Assembly: GCA_040880305.1 (NCBI GenBank)
Contig: JBBDIP010000020.1
Location: 1-36,892, forward strand
Length of the DNA: 36,892 nucleotides
Source of the DNA: JBBDIP01 sp040880305
GTDB lineage: Bacteria; Bacillota; Sulfobacillia; Fermentithermobacillales; Fermentithermobacillaceae
Direction of reading: 5' to 3'
The notes beneath the pieces are model-generated. The model worked only from the letters and a program-made list of their open reading frames with translations. It was not told where the DNA came from and searched no databases. Below are positions 24,439 through 32,955 of the stretch, in pieces. A program made the position numbers and the translations under genes. Within the stretch, counting starts at the first letter, position 1. Each line of letters opens with the position of its first letter.

Positions 24439-24663
24439 GTGAACAGGTTCTCCCCGGAGCGTCTCCGCAGGGCCTTAGATGAATCCGAGATGACGCAGGC
24501 GCGACTGGCAAGAAAGATGGGGATTTCGAGGGCGTCTCTCTCGCGAGTGCTGAGGGGCCTTCGGTCGCCGGGTTCAAAATTCATCGCAGCCCTCAAAACA
24601 GCCTTCCCCGACAAACAAATGGAGTCATTCTTCGACCTGGACGACGGCCGTTTGCCTCAGTAG
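24439..24663 (+). CDS. Small XRE/Cro-type HTH protein
   Basis: A 74-residue protein that is almost all helix-turn-helix: FSPERLRRALDESEMTQARL, ARKMGISRASLSRVLRGLRS, then FIAALKTAFPDKQMESFFDL. The recognition helix SRASLSRVLRG follows the GMTQ-type first helix as in Cro/CI proteins. The GTG at 24439 has GGGAAG 8 bases upstream; another in-frame GTG at 24430 is less well placed. It is divergent from the larger XRE gene and shares its operator region, an arrangement like a phage-type CI/Cro switch, but no other phage genes are present. It converges with the Amidase_6 gene. Confidence 0.82.
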   Translation: MNRFSPERLRRALDESEMTQARLARKMGISRASLSRVLRGLRSPGSKFIAALKTAFPDKQMESFFDLDDGRLPQ

Positions 24664-24683
24664 AACGCGAGTACTCAGCGAGC

Positions 24684-25820
24684 TCAGTAGACGATGTGGA
24701 TGAAACAGAAAACCGTATCCCGGTTCCACCCCAGGTCCCAGGGGAAATACAGCCTGTCGGCTGTGTGACTGGCGATGACTGGCCAGCCGGAAGGGTCAAA
24801 GTCAGCGACGACGGCGACGTGGGTAACTTCGCCGCTGATCTCGTAGCCAATGACGTCTCCCGGCTGAAGTAACCCGATTGCCCCGCGCGGCTCCCCGGGC
24901 AAAGGCAGCAGTGCACCGGCGAAGGTCCCCCAGTAAACCCTTCGACCGGTGCCACTGCCCATAAGGTGCCAAATGAGGTCCTGGCTGCAGGTCCACGACG
25001 CGCTGCCTCCGCGCGAGTAGGCCCAGCCGTAGTCCTGCGGAAGGCCTCCGGCCGCAAGGACTTGGGAGACGAAGTTGGCGCAGTCTCCGCCGACGTAGCT
25101 GTATACCTGGTAGGATCGGTTGTACTTCCCGCCGCCGGGGAGAGACCGCACCCCCGAGTACCGCAGGGCGTACTCGGCGGCCTTTCCTCTATCGAACTCC
25201 TGAGCAGGAGCAGGTCGTGTCCCGCTAGCGGACGGCGCGATCTGCCCTTTGCTCGGGTCGATAGCGCTATCCCCCAGCGGATCGGCGTACCAGTCGTAGG
25301 CGATGCGCCACCTGTCTTCGCTGAAAACAATCTCCATCACGTGGACGGTCCGGGAACCGAACGCGTGGGTCGGACCTGACGGATTTGCCGAAGGGCGGTA
25401 CTCATACAGCCCGTGCTCAGTGATCTCCAATCTGTAAGAGCCCCTGCCGAGCGACGCTATGGAGTCAACCTCGAACCAAGCGGATGCGGACGTCAGTGTG
25501 AGGCCGCGCTCAAGAAGCCAGGCTCGAAAGTACCGCGTCCTCTCGCGCTCCTTGTCCCAGGCGTACTCTCCGCCCAGGTCTTCTACGAGGTAGTTCGGGC
25601 GGATCCGTTCGAGATCGCCGTCAAGCAGGGTCTCGAACCTTTGCCGGAGCATGTTAACGGAAGATACCTGGGGACTCTGAACCAAGACGCCGCCGGACGC
25701 CGCCGGACGGCTATGCGCCAAGAAGGCGGAAGACATACCCATGACGACGCCAATGGCCAGGGCCGCGAATAACGCCCCGGTCAGCAGGCGGTTCCTATGG
25801 ATCAGCGCCATTACAACCAT
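24684..25820 (-). CDS. Secreted or membrane-anchored Amidase_6-domain protein
   Basis: An N-terminal hydrophobic segment (LLTGALFAALAIGVVMGMSS) suggests export with an anchor. Residues about 55-180 resemble the NTF2-like spacer found before this domain. From about residue 215 the putative amidase domain (PF12671-like) begins: EYALRYSG, then YVGGDCANFVSQVLAAGG with the candidate nucleophile Cys, WTCSQDLIWHLM, GDVIGYEISGEVTHVAVVAD with the His, and SHTADRLYFPW. This Cys/His arrangement resembles NlpC/P60-like enzymes and is common in Bacillota, often with sporulation or wall roles that are mostly untested. No good ribosome site was found before the ATG at 25820. Confidence 0.85.
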   Translation of the reverse strand: MVVMALIHRNRLLTGALFAALAIGVVMGMSSAFLAHSRPAASGGVLVQSPQVSSVNMLRQRFETLLDGDLERIRPNYLVEDLGGEYAWDKERERTRYFRAWLLERGLTLTSASAWFEVDSIASLGRGSYRLEITEHGLYEYRPSANPSGPTHAFGSRTVHVMEIVFSEDRWRIAYDWYADPLGDSAIDPSKGQIAPSASGTRPAPAQEFDRGKAAEYALRYSGVRSLPGGGKYNRSYQVYSYVGGDCANFVSQVLAAGGLPQDYGWAYSRGGSASWTCSQDLIWHLMGSGTGRRVYWGTFAGALLPLPGEPRGAIGLLQPGDVIGYEISGEVTHVAVVADFDPSGWPVIASHTADRLYFPWDLGWNRDTVFCFIHIVY

Positions 25821-25855
25821 GTCTTAGCAGCTGTATGGGGGAGCGGCGTCCGGTA

Positions 25856-27442
25856 TTACCTTTGCGCGCGCTTCGGGACAAGACTCCAGCACATGCATAT
25901 GGTCCAGACCGCGAGGGATATCAGGCCCGGGAGGTTCCCCAGGTAGGCGGCCAGAGGAAGGCTGTTTCGGAGGGGCACGTCGGCCACCAGGACCGCCGTC
26001 TCGCCCGCGTAGTTGACAGCCTTGCGGGCGATCCTCCCATCGGGGGCGACTATGCAAGAGTCGTAGTTGCTGTCGGCTTTCAGCACCACCAGCCCGTTCT
26101 CGGCGGCGCGGAAGATAGCGTACATATACTGGGCCTGGCTGATGGCCTTCCAGTCGTTGGACGGCACGCAGAGGATCTGGGCTCCGCCCTGCGCCAACCG
26201 CCTGGCGGTGTCAGTGAAATTGAGGTCGTAGCAGATCATTATGCCGACCTTGCCGAAGGGGGTGTCGAAGACCGGGTACTCTCCCCTGCTGGCGCTGGTT
26301 TCGCCCAGCAGGGCCACCGGATGGTCTTTCGCTCCCGCTCCCAGGACCTCGCCCGCGGGCGACACCAGGAGCCCCTCGTTGATGAACTGGGGGACGACGT
26401 CNNNNNNNNNNTCGGGCACGTCGAGGGTCCCGGGCGCCTCGGTGAAGTAGGGGACCACCAGATAACAGCCGGCATCGGAAGCTATGTCGCAGATGTCCGG
26501 CCAGATATCCTGCGTGCGGGGGTCGTCCCGGAAGCTGGCTTCGGGCCAGACCACTATCTTCGCCCCGTACATCGATGCTTCCAACGTCAGCTGGCGCAAT
26601 GTGTACATGCCCTTGTCGTACTCGAAGGTCATCTTTCGTCCCGGCTGGACCAGCCCCACGGTGACGCGGTCCACCTGACCGGCAGGCATCAGGCTCGCAA
26701 TCAGACTCCACGCCAGCAGTGAACCGGCCACGATGACTGCGATGCGGGATTGCCTGTAGAGCGACGCCTTTACCTCCGGAGGAGCCCGGCGCCTCCACAG
26801 GTACCCTCTGTCGTCCCTGCGCCGCGCCAAAATCACGGCTGTCAGAGCGGCGTTCACCGCCACGATCATCCCTGTCAGGCCGAAGGTGCCCACCAGCGAA
26901 GCGATCCTTGCTATGACCGGCACTTTGAACTGGGAGTAAGCGAAGGAGGCCGACGTCCCCAGCACGGGGACGGAGTCCCGCAAGTAGTCTAATCCCATCC
27001 AGAAGAGGACCGGTTCGGCGACCTGAAACCTCCAGCCCGACCGCTTTTGAAAGCGCCTCGACGCCGCAGACAGGACCGCCAGCGAGAAACACACAGTCAT
27101 CAAAATGGTGGACTTGCTCTTGAGTAGGGCTCTCACCACCGGAGGCAGGGCATCGCTCCCCAGGGCAAACCCGACCGACACCTTGCTGAAGTGAAGCGCC
27201 AGGAACGTCACCGTGGTCGAGGGGACTGCCATCCACGACAGCTCATCCGGAAAGGTCTGGTACTGGGCTCTCATCATGGGCACCAGCGCGACCCACGCCA
27301 GAGGCCACCAGGAGACAGGGGGGAAAGCCAGGTAGAGCAGGACTCCAGATAAGGCCGAGGTGAAGAAGCCGGACGCGGTGCCCTCCACCGCGTCCCACAC
27401 GTCGTCCTGATATTGGTACTTGGTCTTCCAATTAGCGACCAT
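25856..27442 (-). CDS. Apolipoprotein N-acyltransferase-like (Lnt/nitrilase fold) protein
   Basis: About six hydrophobic segments in the first 250 residues are followed by a nitrilase-superfamily domain. Candidate triad residues are Glu in VVWPEASF, Lys in AGAKDHPVALLGE and Cys in GIMICYDLNF, each where Lnt has them. AGGAQILCVPSNDW and QYMYAIFRAAENG also match. Lnt adds the third acyl chain to lipoproteins in diderms; Lnt-like proteins also occur in some monoderms, so the role here is open. The frame crosses ten Ns at 26402-26411, coded as four unknown residues between the Glu and Lys motifs; the true length there is uncertain. There is no clear ribosome site before the ATG. Confidence 0.82.
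   Translation of the reverse strand: MVANWKTKYQYQDDVWDAVEGTASGFFTSALSGVLLYLAFPPVSWWPLAWVALVPMMRAQYQTFPDELSWMAVPSTTVTFLALHFSKVSVGFALGSDALPPVVRALLKSKSTILMTVCFSLAVLSAASRRFQKRSGWRFQVAEPVLFWMGLDYLRDSVPVLGTSASFAYSQFKVPVIARIASLVGTFGLTGMIVAVNAALTAVILARRRDDRGYLWRRRAPPEVKASLYRQSRIAVIVAGSLLAWSLIASLMPAGQVDRVTVGLVQPGRKMTFEYDKGMYTLRQLTLEASMYGAKIVVWPEASFRDDPRTQDIWPDICDIASDAGCYLVVPYFTEAPGTLDVPXXXXDVVPQFINEGLLVSPAGEVLGAGAKDHPVALLGETSASRGEYPVFDTPFGKVGIMICYDLNFTDTARRLAQGGAQILCVPSNDWKAISQAQYMYAIFRAAENGLVVLKADSNYDSCIVAPDGRIARKAVNYAGETAVLVADVPLRNSLPLAAYLGNLPGLISLAVWTICMCWSLVPKRAQR
26402..26411. other. Run of ten Ns (assembly gap marker)
   Basis: Ten undefined bases lie inside the Lnt-like gene. The frame continues across them, but a fixed run of ten is often a placeholder for a gap of unknown size. 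Confidence 0.95.
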
Positions 27443-27491
27443 GATATAACTGAGTATACATAGAAAAGTCTTAAGGAGAGGCCTGATCCGG

Positions 27492-28967
27492 ATGCGTTTT
27501 CGGTCTCAACTGCTGACCTTGCTGACGATCGCTTTCTTAATGCTTGCCATCCCCGGCGAAGCAGGCGCGGCGCCCGAAACCGCGGCGCCTGAGGTAAGGG
27601 AGGTCACCGTCCTTCTGGACGGACTGCCTGTGGCCTTCCGCATTTCACCGTTCCTTGAAGAAGACGTAACCATGGTCCCGCTGCGGGCCCTTTCAGAGTC
27701 GCTGGGGTTCGAAGTGCTGTGGGCTGACGAAACTAGCCCAATCGAATGCGTCAAGGACGGCATGAAGATCTCCCTCAGACTGGGGGACGCCGCGGTCACT
27801 GTAGAGGAGGATGGGTCCGCTAGACCCTCCAACCTGCCTAAAGCGGCGCACCTCCAGGGCGACGCCACTGTCGTCCCGCTGCGGTTCTTCAGCGAGACGT
27901 TGGGTTACAAGGTGCTGTGGGATCCCGAAACGTACACCGCCGACGTCTCGTCACCCAAATCAGATATGCAGGTATGGGGCTTCTACGCGCTGGGTTCTCT
28001 CGAGTACCCCAGCTGGGAGGACCTGTTCGGGCATAAGTACCCTTACCCCATGCTGCCCGACCCCGCTTCGCCCGCATCCAAAATGGCCGGCGCCTTCCTC
28101 GGCTGGTTCGCAGTGAGCCCCGAGGGCTCCATCTACTCGTCAGGGCATCCCTCCGGCTTCGCCAAGCCGCTCGGATGGGAGGCTGTGCTGCTAAAAATGC
28201 GCGCCGCCGAGTCAAAACCGGTAGCTATGTTCTACGCCGAAAACAAGGACGGCAACCTATCTTCTCTCCTCGCTGACAGGGGCTTTCGCGAGCGGCTCGC
28301 GCTCAATATGGCGACCGCAGTCACGGTGGACTACGACGGGGCTGCGGTGGACTTTGAGGGCCTCGGAGCCGATGAGGCCACGCGCGAGAAGGACGCCGCC
28401 AATCTGAACGCATTCTTTGAGGCGCTGAAGAGATACCTCCACGGATCAAAGGTCTACGCCGTGGTTCCCCCGGTGAACAGCGCCTACAAGGGGTACGACC
28501 ACAAGCGGCTGGGCGAGCTCTCCGACGCCGTGGTCGTCATGGCTTACGGGTACGAGGACCCCTCCACTCCCTCGGCGACGGCTCCTTGGGACAGAGTGGA
28601 TGAAGCCATAAGGCTTGAACTTGAGGCCGTTCCCAAGGACAAGATCATCCTGGGCATACCGGGTTACGGCACTAGGTACAGCTCCGATGGCGAGATTGCG
28701 TCTCTTGAAGCCAGGCCCGCCGCCAGGGACGCTGTCGGAACTGCCGATGCGGCCCGGGTTTTCAGCCCGGAGTCGGCGTCCGAGTCCATCTGGTGGCAGG
28801 AAGGCGACAAGTCATTCCAAGCCTTCACCGAGAGCAACAGGTCGTTGCAGGCCCGCATTTCCCTGGCCAAGCGGTACAATTTGCGGGGGGTCGCCGTCTG
28901 GAGGCTGGGCTTTCTCAATCCAGGCTGGTGGGACGCCGTCCAAGAGGTCGTTGAACCCATAAGATAA
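27492..28967 (+). CDS. Secreted GH18-family glycosidase with copper-amine-oxidase-N domain
   Basis: A signal peptide (LLTLLTIAFLMLAIPGEAGA) is followed by a copper-amine-oxidase N-terminal-like repeat at about residues 38-155 (DVTMVPLRALSESLGFEVLW, TVVPLRFFSETLGYKVLW), a domain used by many Bacillota for surface attachment rather than catalysis. The rest is a GH18 barrel: the motif DGAAVDFE gives Asp282, Asp287 and the catalytic acid Glu289; VVVMAYGYEDPS and ILGIPGYGTRY follow. The closest well-known relatives are spore cortex or wall N-acetylglucosaminidases of the SleL/YaaH type, so peptidoglycan cleavage is likely, but chitin-like targets cannot be excluded. Start ATG at 27492 with GGAGAGG upstream. 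It is divergent from the Lnt-like gene. Confidence 0.9.
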   Translation: MRFRSQLLTLLTIAFLMLAIPGEAGAAPETAAPEVREVTVLLDGLPVAFRISPFLEEDVTMVPLRALSESLGFEVLWADETSPIECVKDGMKISLRLGDAAVTVEEDGSARPSNLPKAAHLQGDATVVPLRFFSETLGYKVLWDPETYTADVSSPKSDMQVWGFYALGSLEYPSWEDLFGHKYPYPMLPDPASPASKMAGAFLGWFAVSPEGSIYSSGHPSGFAKPLGWEAVLLKMRAAESKPVAMFYAENKDGNLSSLLADRGFRERLALNMATAVTVDYDGAAVDFEGLGADEATREKDAANLNAFFEALKRYLHGSKVYAVVPPVNSAYKGYDHKRLGELSDAVVVMAYGYEDPSTPSATAPWDRVDEAIRLELEAVPKDKIILGIPGYGTRYSSDGEIASLEARPAARDAVGTADAARVFSPESASESIWWQEGDKSFQAFTESNRSLQARISLAKRYNLRGVAVWRLGFLNPGWWDAVQEVVEPIR

Positions 28968-29004
28968 GCCCGGCTGAGCGTGCTACTTACGGGAGGCTCA
29001 TCAC

Positions 29005-30648
29005 ATGCAGAAGGCACGGTTGAGGAAAATGGTTTCGCCTTGGCTGGCTTTGGTCCTGGTCACGGCATTCATGCTCGCGTTGCCCGCTGTCTCTCGCGCG
29101 GCGTTCGTCTACTCCATACCTAAACAGCAGGACCAGTTGACGATCAACGCCGATGGCTCTGTCACCCTCCTCCGGTACTTTGAGTTCAAAGTCGAGCAGT
29201 CTTCATCGGACGCAGGGACAGAGATTTGGGCAGGACTGCCTACGTCCGGCACCAAGGTCTCGTCGGTGGTCGACCAGGACGGAAAGGCCGTCAAGTTCGA
29301 CACCCGGTCGTCAGGCGGCGAGTACGTGGCGACGCTCACCGGGTTTTCGATCAAACCGGGGACCCAAAAAGGGTTCACCATCACCGCTACCATCCCGAGC
29401 TTCATATTCAGGGACAGCCGCAACGCTGGCTACGCCACCATGCAGTACACGCCGGGCTGGTGGTCCGCCCCAGTCGCGGTGCAAGACATCGCGGTGATAC
29501 TGCCGGGCAAGGTCGAGAAGTCGGAGATAAAAACGGGCTCGCGTCTGTGGGACGGGATAGCCCAGACCGAGTCCGGCGCGTACGTCGTCTCGTGGCAGTT
29601 CAGGGACCTTAAGTCCAACGAGAAGGTCAGCGTAAACATAGGCTTTCCCGACAAGTACGTCACTTTGCCCATGCAAGAAACCAAGCCCGCGCAGCCTGCA
29701 GTGCCTCCTCAGGACTGGACGCCCGCCAGGCCCACCGGCGGCTTCGGCTCCTCCTCGATAATAGGGCTGTTCGTCGTGGCCTTTGCAGGGATGATAGTTT
29801 TCGCCGCTATCTCAAACCGCAACAGGGAGGAATACACTCCGCCCCAGGTCAGCATGGAGGGCGTCGGAGTCAACGAGACCCTGAGTCCGGTTGAAGCATC
29901 TGTCCTTCTAAGGCAGCCGCCGGAGAAGACCCTGACGCTCATGATGTTCGCCCTGGTCAAGAAAGGCTTCCTGCGGGTTACGTCCCAAAACCCGCTGCGC
30001 GTGGCGATCGTCTACGAAAGGGACCTTTCCGAGGCTGAGAGGCTGTTCATCGAGGCTGTGGATATAGGCTCGGGCGAAATAACCGGGTCGAAGCTGGTCC
30101 CGTTCTTCAAGTACCTCGCCACGTCGGTCAACGAAAAGATGCGCCCGTACTGCAGAAAAGAGACCGAGGATTTCTACCGCGAGGTTATCCGGCAGACGTG
30201 GGACGAGGTCGCGGCCGCCGAGACGCCGGAGCTGAGGCTCTCGGCCATGGATAGAAACTTTCTGTGGCTCCTGCAAGATGAGGACCGCATGAAGGACGCC
30301 GAAAACCAGTTGCCGCGCGAAGGAGCCGGTCAGGCGCTTCCCAACTGGTGGATGATGGGGTTCATGCTTGGACGGCCGTTCGGCTACCCGTACTACATGT
30401 GGCCGGGCGCCATCTACGGGCAGTACACCGGGATCTACGGCGGTCTTTTGGGGGATCAGGAGCGGGAGAGCTTCCGGGCTATAAGCGAGGAGATATGGAC
30501 TCCCGCCCGCGCTCCGTCCAGGAACATCTTCGGCGGTGGGGGCGGAGGCCAGCACGGCGGGTTCACGCCTCCCAGTTGCGCTTGTGCCTGCGCCTGTGTG
30601 TCCTGCGCGTGCGCTTGCGCCTGCGCGGGCGGGGGAGGTTGTACCTAG
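29005..30648 (+). CDS. DUF2207-like membrane protein with Cys-Ala repeat tail
   Basis: A signal peptide (WLALVLVTAFMLALPAVSRA) leads into an extracytoplasmic beta-rich region with the DUF2207-type opening DQLTINADGSVTLLRYFEF. A transmembrane segment lies near residues 253-270 (IIGLFVVAFAGMIVFAAI). The cytoplasmic part has LSPVEASVLLRQPPEKTLTL and KKGFLRVTSQNPLRV, a winged-helix-like piece seen in this family. The end is striking: a Gly run, then CACACACVSCACACACAGGG with 11 Cys in the last 25 residues or so. The ATG has GGGAGG 8 bases upstream. It is 37 bases after the GH18 gene and may share its transcript. The function is unknown. An array of hairpins begins 15 bases after its stop. Confidence 0.82.
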   Translation: MQKARLRKMVSPWLALVLVTAFMLALPAVSRAAFVYSIPKQQDQLTINADGSVTLLRYFEFKVEQSSSDAGTEIWAGLPTSGTKVSSVVDQDGKAVKFDTRSSGGEYVATLTGFSIKPGTQKGFTITATIPSFIFRDSRNAGYATMQYTPGWWSAPVAVQDIAVILPGKVEKSEIKTGSRLWDGIAQTESGAYVVSWQFRDLKSNEKVSVNIGFPDKYVTLPMQETKPAQPAVPPQDWTPARPTGGFGSSSIIGLFVVAFAGMIVFAAISNRNREEYTPPQVSMEGVGVNETLSPVEASVLLRQPPEKTLTLMMFALVKKGFLRVTSQNPLRVAIVYERDLSEAERLFIEAVDIGSGEITGSKLVPFFKYLATSVNEKMRPYCRKETEDFYREVIRQTWDEVAAAETPELRLSAMDRNFLWLLQDEDRMKDAENQLPREGAGQALPNWWMMGFMLGRPFGYPYYMWPGAIYGQYTGIYGGLLGDQERESFRAISEEIWTPARAPSRNIFGGGGGGQHGGFTPPSCACACACVSCACACACAGGGGCT

Positions 30649-30663
30649 GCTGATGTGAGCAGC

Positions 30664-30867
30664 GATGCTGAGAGCATCAGCGCTCACCGCAAGGTGATGC
30701 TGAGAGCATCAGTGCTAAGCGAGGTGATGCTGAGAGCATCAGCGCTCACCGCAAGGTGATGCTGAGAGCATCAGTGCTAAGCGAGGTGATGCTGAGAGCA
30801 TCAACCCTCAGCGCGACGTGATGCTGAGAGCATCAACCCTCAGCGCAGGTTGATGCTGAGAGCATCA
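30664..30867. repeat. Seven tandem perfect hairpins, period 30/32 bp
   Basis: Each unit holds TGATGCTGAGAGCATCA (7-bp perfect arms, loop GAG); the first lacks the outer pair. Units start at 30664, 30695, 30725, 30757, 30787, 30819 and 30851. Spacers fall into types: GCGCTCACCGCAAGG (units 1 and 3), GTGCTAAGCGAGG (units 2 and 4), and ACCCTCAGCGC-like (5 to 7), so a pair of units was itself duplicated. CCTAGGCTGAT flanks the array at 30644-30654 and 30870-30880, and each copy contains the stop codon of the adjacent convergent gene. Transcripts from either side would fold into a row of short hairpins. Confidence 0.93.
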
Positions 30868-30870
30868 ACC

Positions 30871-31731
30871 CTAGGCTGATTGAGCCTCCAGCAGCTCTTT
30901 GAGGAAGTACCCCACCCCGTCCTGCTCGCAGGAAAGGGCGAAGCGGTCCGCCGCCATGGTCAGTTTGGGCGACGCGTTTGCCATCGCCACACCTAACCCT
31001 GCGGCCTCCAGCATCTCGACGTCATTGTCGCCGTCGCCAATGGCGGCGGTCTCGTCCATCGATAACCCAAGCCTTTCGGCTACCAGACCAAGGGCTTGTC
31101 CCTTGTTGACTGATGCGTCTTGAATCTCGAGGATCGACTGGCCGCTCGACGTGGTCGTGGTGATATAGCGGAGCCTACCGGGGAAAGCCTCTTCGCCGGC
31201 CGAGGTAACCTTGCTTACCAGATCGGCTGTGGCGCCTGTGAACACCTTGACTACCTTGCCCGCCAGCTTCTCAGTCCCGCCTACCGGGATAATCCTCTGA
31301 GTCCCGTGGATCCTGGCGCGGAGCATCTCAAGAAGCGGCCTTCGCACGGAAACCTGCCCCTCGAACACAACCGCGCCTTTCACTGCGGCCTCGAACCGGA
31401 CGCCGAATCCACGAAGGACCGCCAGGATTCCGGGAAGCACGTCAGCGGGAATGGGGATGAATTGCCAGTCCGCCCTGGGGGCGATGGAAAGGACGTGGGC
31501 GCCGTTGGAACAGATGAACGGCCCGCCCAATCCCAAAAGCCTCCCGAGTCTTTCTGCGGTCGCGCTCGTCCTCCCCGTGGCCAGTACCATTTCGATGCCG
31601 GCCCTTGAGGCTTTTCGGACCATGGACCTAGTGTAAGGCGAGACTGTCCCGTCCCGCCGCAGGAGTGTCCCGTCCAGATCCATCGCGACCAACCGTATCC
31701 TGCTTAGAGCCTTTCTCTCCTCCGAGTCCAC
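30871..31731 (-). CDS. HAD-superfamily phosphatase, Cof type
   Basis: The four HAD motifs are present in 286 residues: I in VAMDLDGTLL (Asp18 nucleophile, Asp20), II in LATGRT, III Lys in NKGQAL, and IV in IGDGDNDVEML. The cap between motifs II and III makes it a Cof-like (type IIB) enzyme, which usually hydrolyses sugar phosphates or other small phosphates such as FMN or pyridoxal phosphate. It is the last gene of the phosphate-related run, 39 bases after the M20 gene. The GTG at 31731 follows GGGGGCGG. The stop codon lies in the direct repeat that borders the hairpin array. Confidence 0.9.
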   Translation of the reverse strand: MDSEERKALSRIRLVAMDLDGTLLRRDGTVSPYTRSMVRKASRAGIEMVLATGRTSATAERLGRLLGLGGPFICSNGAHVLSIAPRADWQFIPIPADVLPGILAVLRGFGVRFEAAVKGAVVFEGQVSVRRPLLEMLRARIHGTQRIIPVGGTEKLAGKVVKVFTGATADLVSKVTSAGEEAFPGRLRYITTTTSSGQSILEIQDASVNKGQALGLVAERLGLSMDETAAIGDGDNDVEMLEAAGLGVAMANASPKLTMAADRFALSCEQDGVGYFLKELLEAQSA

Positions 31732-31770
31732 CTGTCCGCCCCCGCTGCGCGATAGATTGCCTGCTAGATC

Positions 31771-32955
31771 CTAAAATCTATCGTACAGCAATGCTTCGTA
31801 GCAGCATAGGGCAAATTTCAGCCCGGGCACCAGAGAGTCGATATACAGGTACTCGGTAACCCGGTGTCCGTTCTCCGAATTCTTGAAGCCCATTGTCACC
31901 GACGGCCAGCCCATGGACAGCGGGATATTGGAGTCAGTGCTAGAGGGCGACATATGAAGGTCCACCCCGTTTTGCTTGCCCACGGCGACAAGGCCCGCGA
32001 CAAGGGGGGAATCCGGCGAAATCATCCCGGTGGGACGGTCGCCGACAACTTCCGCCACGTAAGTTGTGTCGGTTTCGACAGCGGCGGCATCCATAGCGGC
32101 GCGGACGTCTTTTTCGACCGCGGCAAGCGTGTCGTCGCGGACCGACCTCATGTCGATAAGCATCTCAGCCTTGGCAGCGATAGAGTTGACCGATAAGCCG
32201 CCGGAGATAACGCCCACGTTGTAGGTAGTCTTGGGGCTGGAAGGCACTTTGACCTTTGCGATGCCCGCGATGGCCGTGCCCAGACCGTGGATTGCGCTGG
32301 ACTTGCCGAACGCTCCCCAGCTATGCCCGCCCTCGCCGGTGAAGGTAACTTTCAGGCGACGCGAGCCAATCCCGGCGTTGACCAGTTGGCCCAACCCTCC
32401 GTCGATATTTAGGAAGACCAATTTGGATGGGTCCAATTTGAACCCGTCAAAATCGTAATCAGTGACGTGAGCGCAGAAGTACCTTGAGCCCTTTAGATCA
32501 CCGAGGCCCTCCTCGCCCGCGTTGCCGATAAGCACGACCGGGTGCGGAAGCGGGAGGTTCCGGGCGAAGAACCTGCCCAGGAGAAGCATGCCTGCCACCG
32601 ACGCTGAGTTGTCGCTGACTCCCGGCGCCGCCAAGATGTTGCCGTCGCGTATGACTTCTAGCGGGGTGTCCATGGGGAACACGGTGTCGATGTGAGCCAT
32701 GCTCACGATCACCTTCGACGGGTCCTTTCCAAGCAAAAAGCCGACCACGCTGCCGGCGGGGTCTATCTGGACCACGGGAAATCCGAATTCCTTCATCTTC
32801 TTGGCGATGAACTCCCCACGCTCGCCTTCTTGGTGGCTTGGAGCGGGTATCTCAGTCACCCTGGTTATGAGGTCAACGTACTCTTCCTGGCATTTGCCGA
32901 TCTCGGCCAACGCCTTCTCTACCCAGGTTATGTGCTTCCCGTTCTCAATGGCCAT
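31771..32955 (-). CDS. M20-family metallopeptidase
   Basis: The 394-residue protein shows the two-metal site of M20/ArgE/PepT peptidases: MAHIDTVFP (first His and Asp), PGVSDNSASVAG (bridging Asp), NAGEEGLGDLKGSR (catalytic and metal Glu), LNIDGGLG (further Asp) and a C-terminal His in SENGHRVTEYLYI. A dimerisation insert runs from about residue 205 to 315 (FTGEGGHSWGAFGKSSAIHG). It most resembles PepT-like tripeptidases or carboxypeptidases; the exact peptide is unknown. The ATG follows AAGGAGG at a good distance. It lies about 50 bases after the pyrophosphatase gene; the short gap contains a 13-base direct duplication (GTGTATGTACCCT-like). Confidence 0.9.
   Translation of the reverse strand: MAIENGKHITWVEKALAEIGKCQEEYVDLITRVTEIPAPSHQEGERGEFIAKKMKEFGFPVVQIDPAGSVVGFLLGKDPSKVIVSMAHIDTVFPMDTPLEVIRDGNILAAPGVSDNSASVAGMLLLGRFFARNLPLPHPVVLIGNAGEEGLGDLKGSRYFCAHVTDYDFDGFKLDPSKLVFLNIDGGLGQLVNAGIGSRRLKVTFTGEGGHSWGAFGKSSAIHGLGTAIAGIAKVKVPSSPKTTYNVGVISGGLSVNSIAAKAEMLIDMRSVRDDTLAAVEKDVRAAMDAAAVETDTTYVAEVVGDRPTGMISPDSPLVAGLVAVGKQNGVDLHMSPSSTDSNIPLSMGWPSVTMGFKNSENGHRVTEYLYIDSLVPGLKFALCCYEALLYDRF

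Noticed and set aside
24154..24663. Prophage
   Set aside because: The CI/Cro-like layout is present, but there is no integrase, structural or lysis gene in the window.
30664..30867. CRISPR array
   Set aside because: Units are 15-17 bases with 13-16-base spacers that are themselves repeated, and no cas gene is present.
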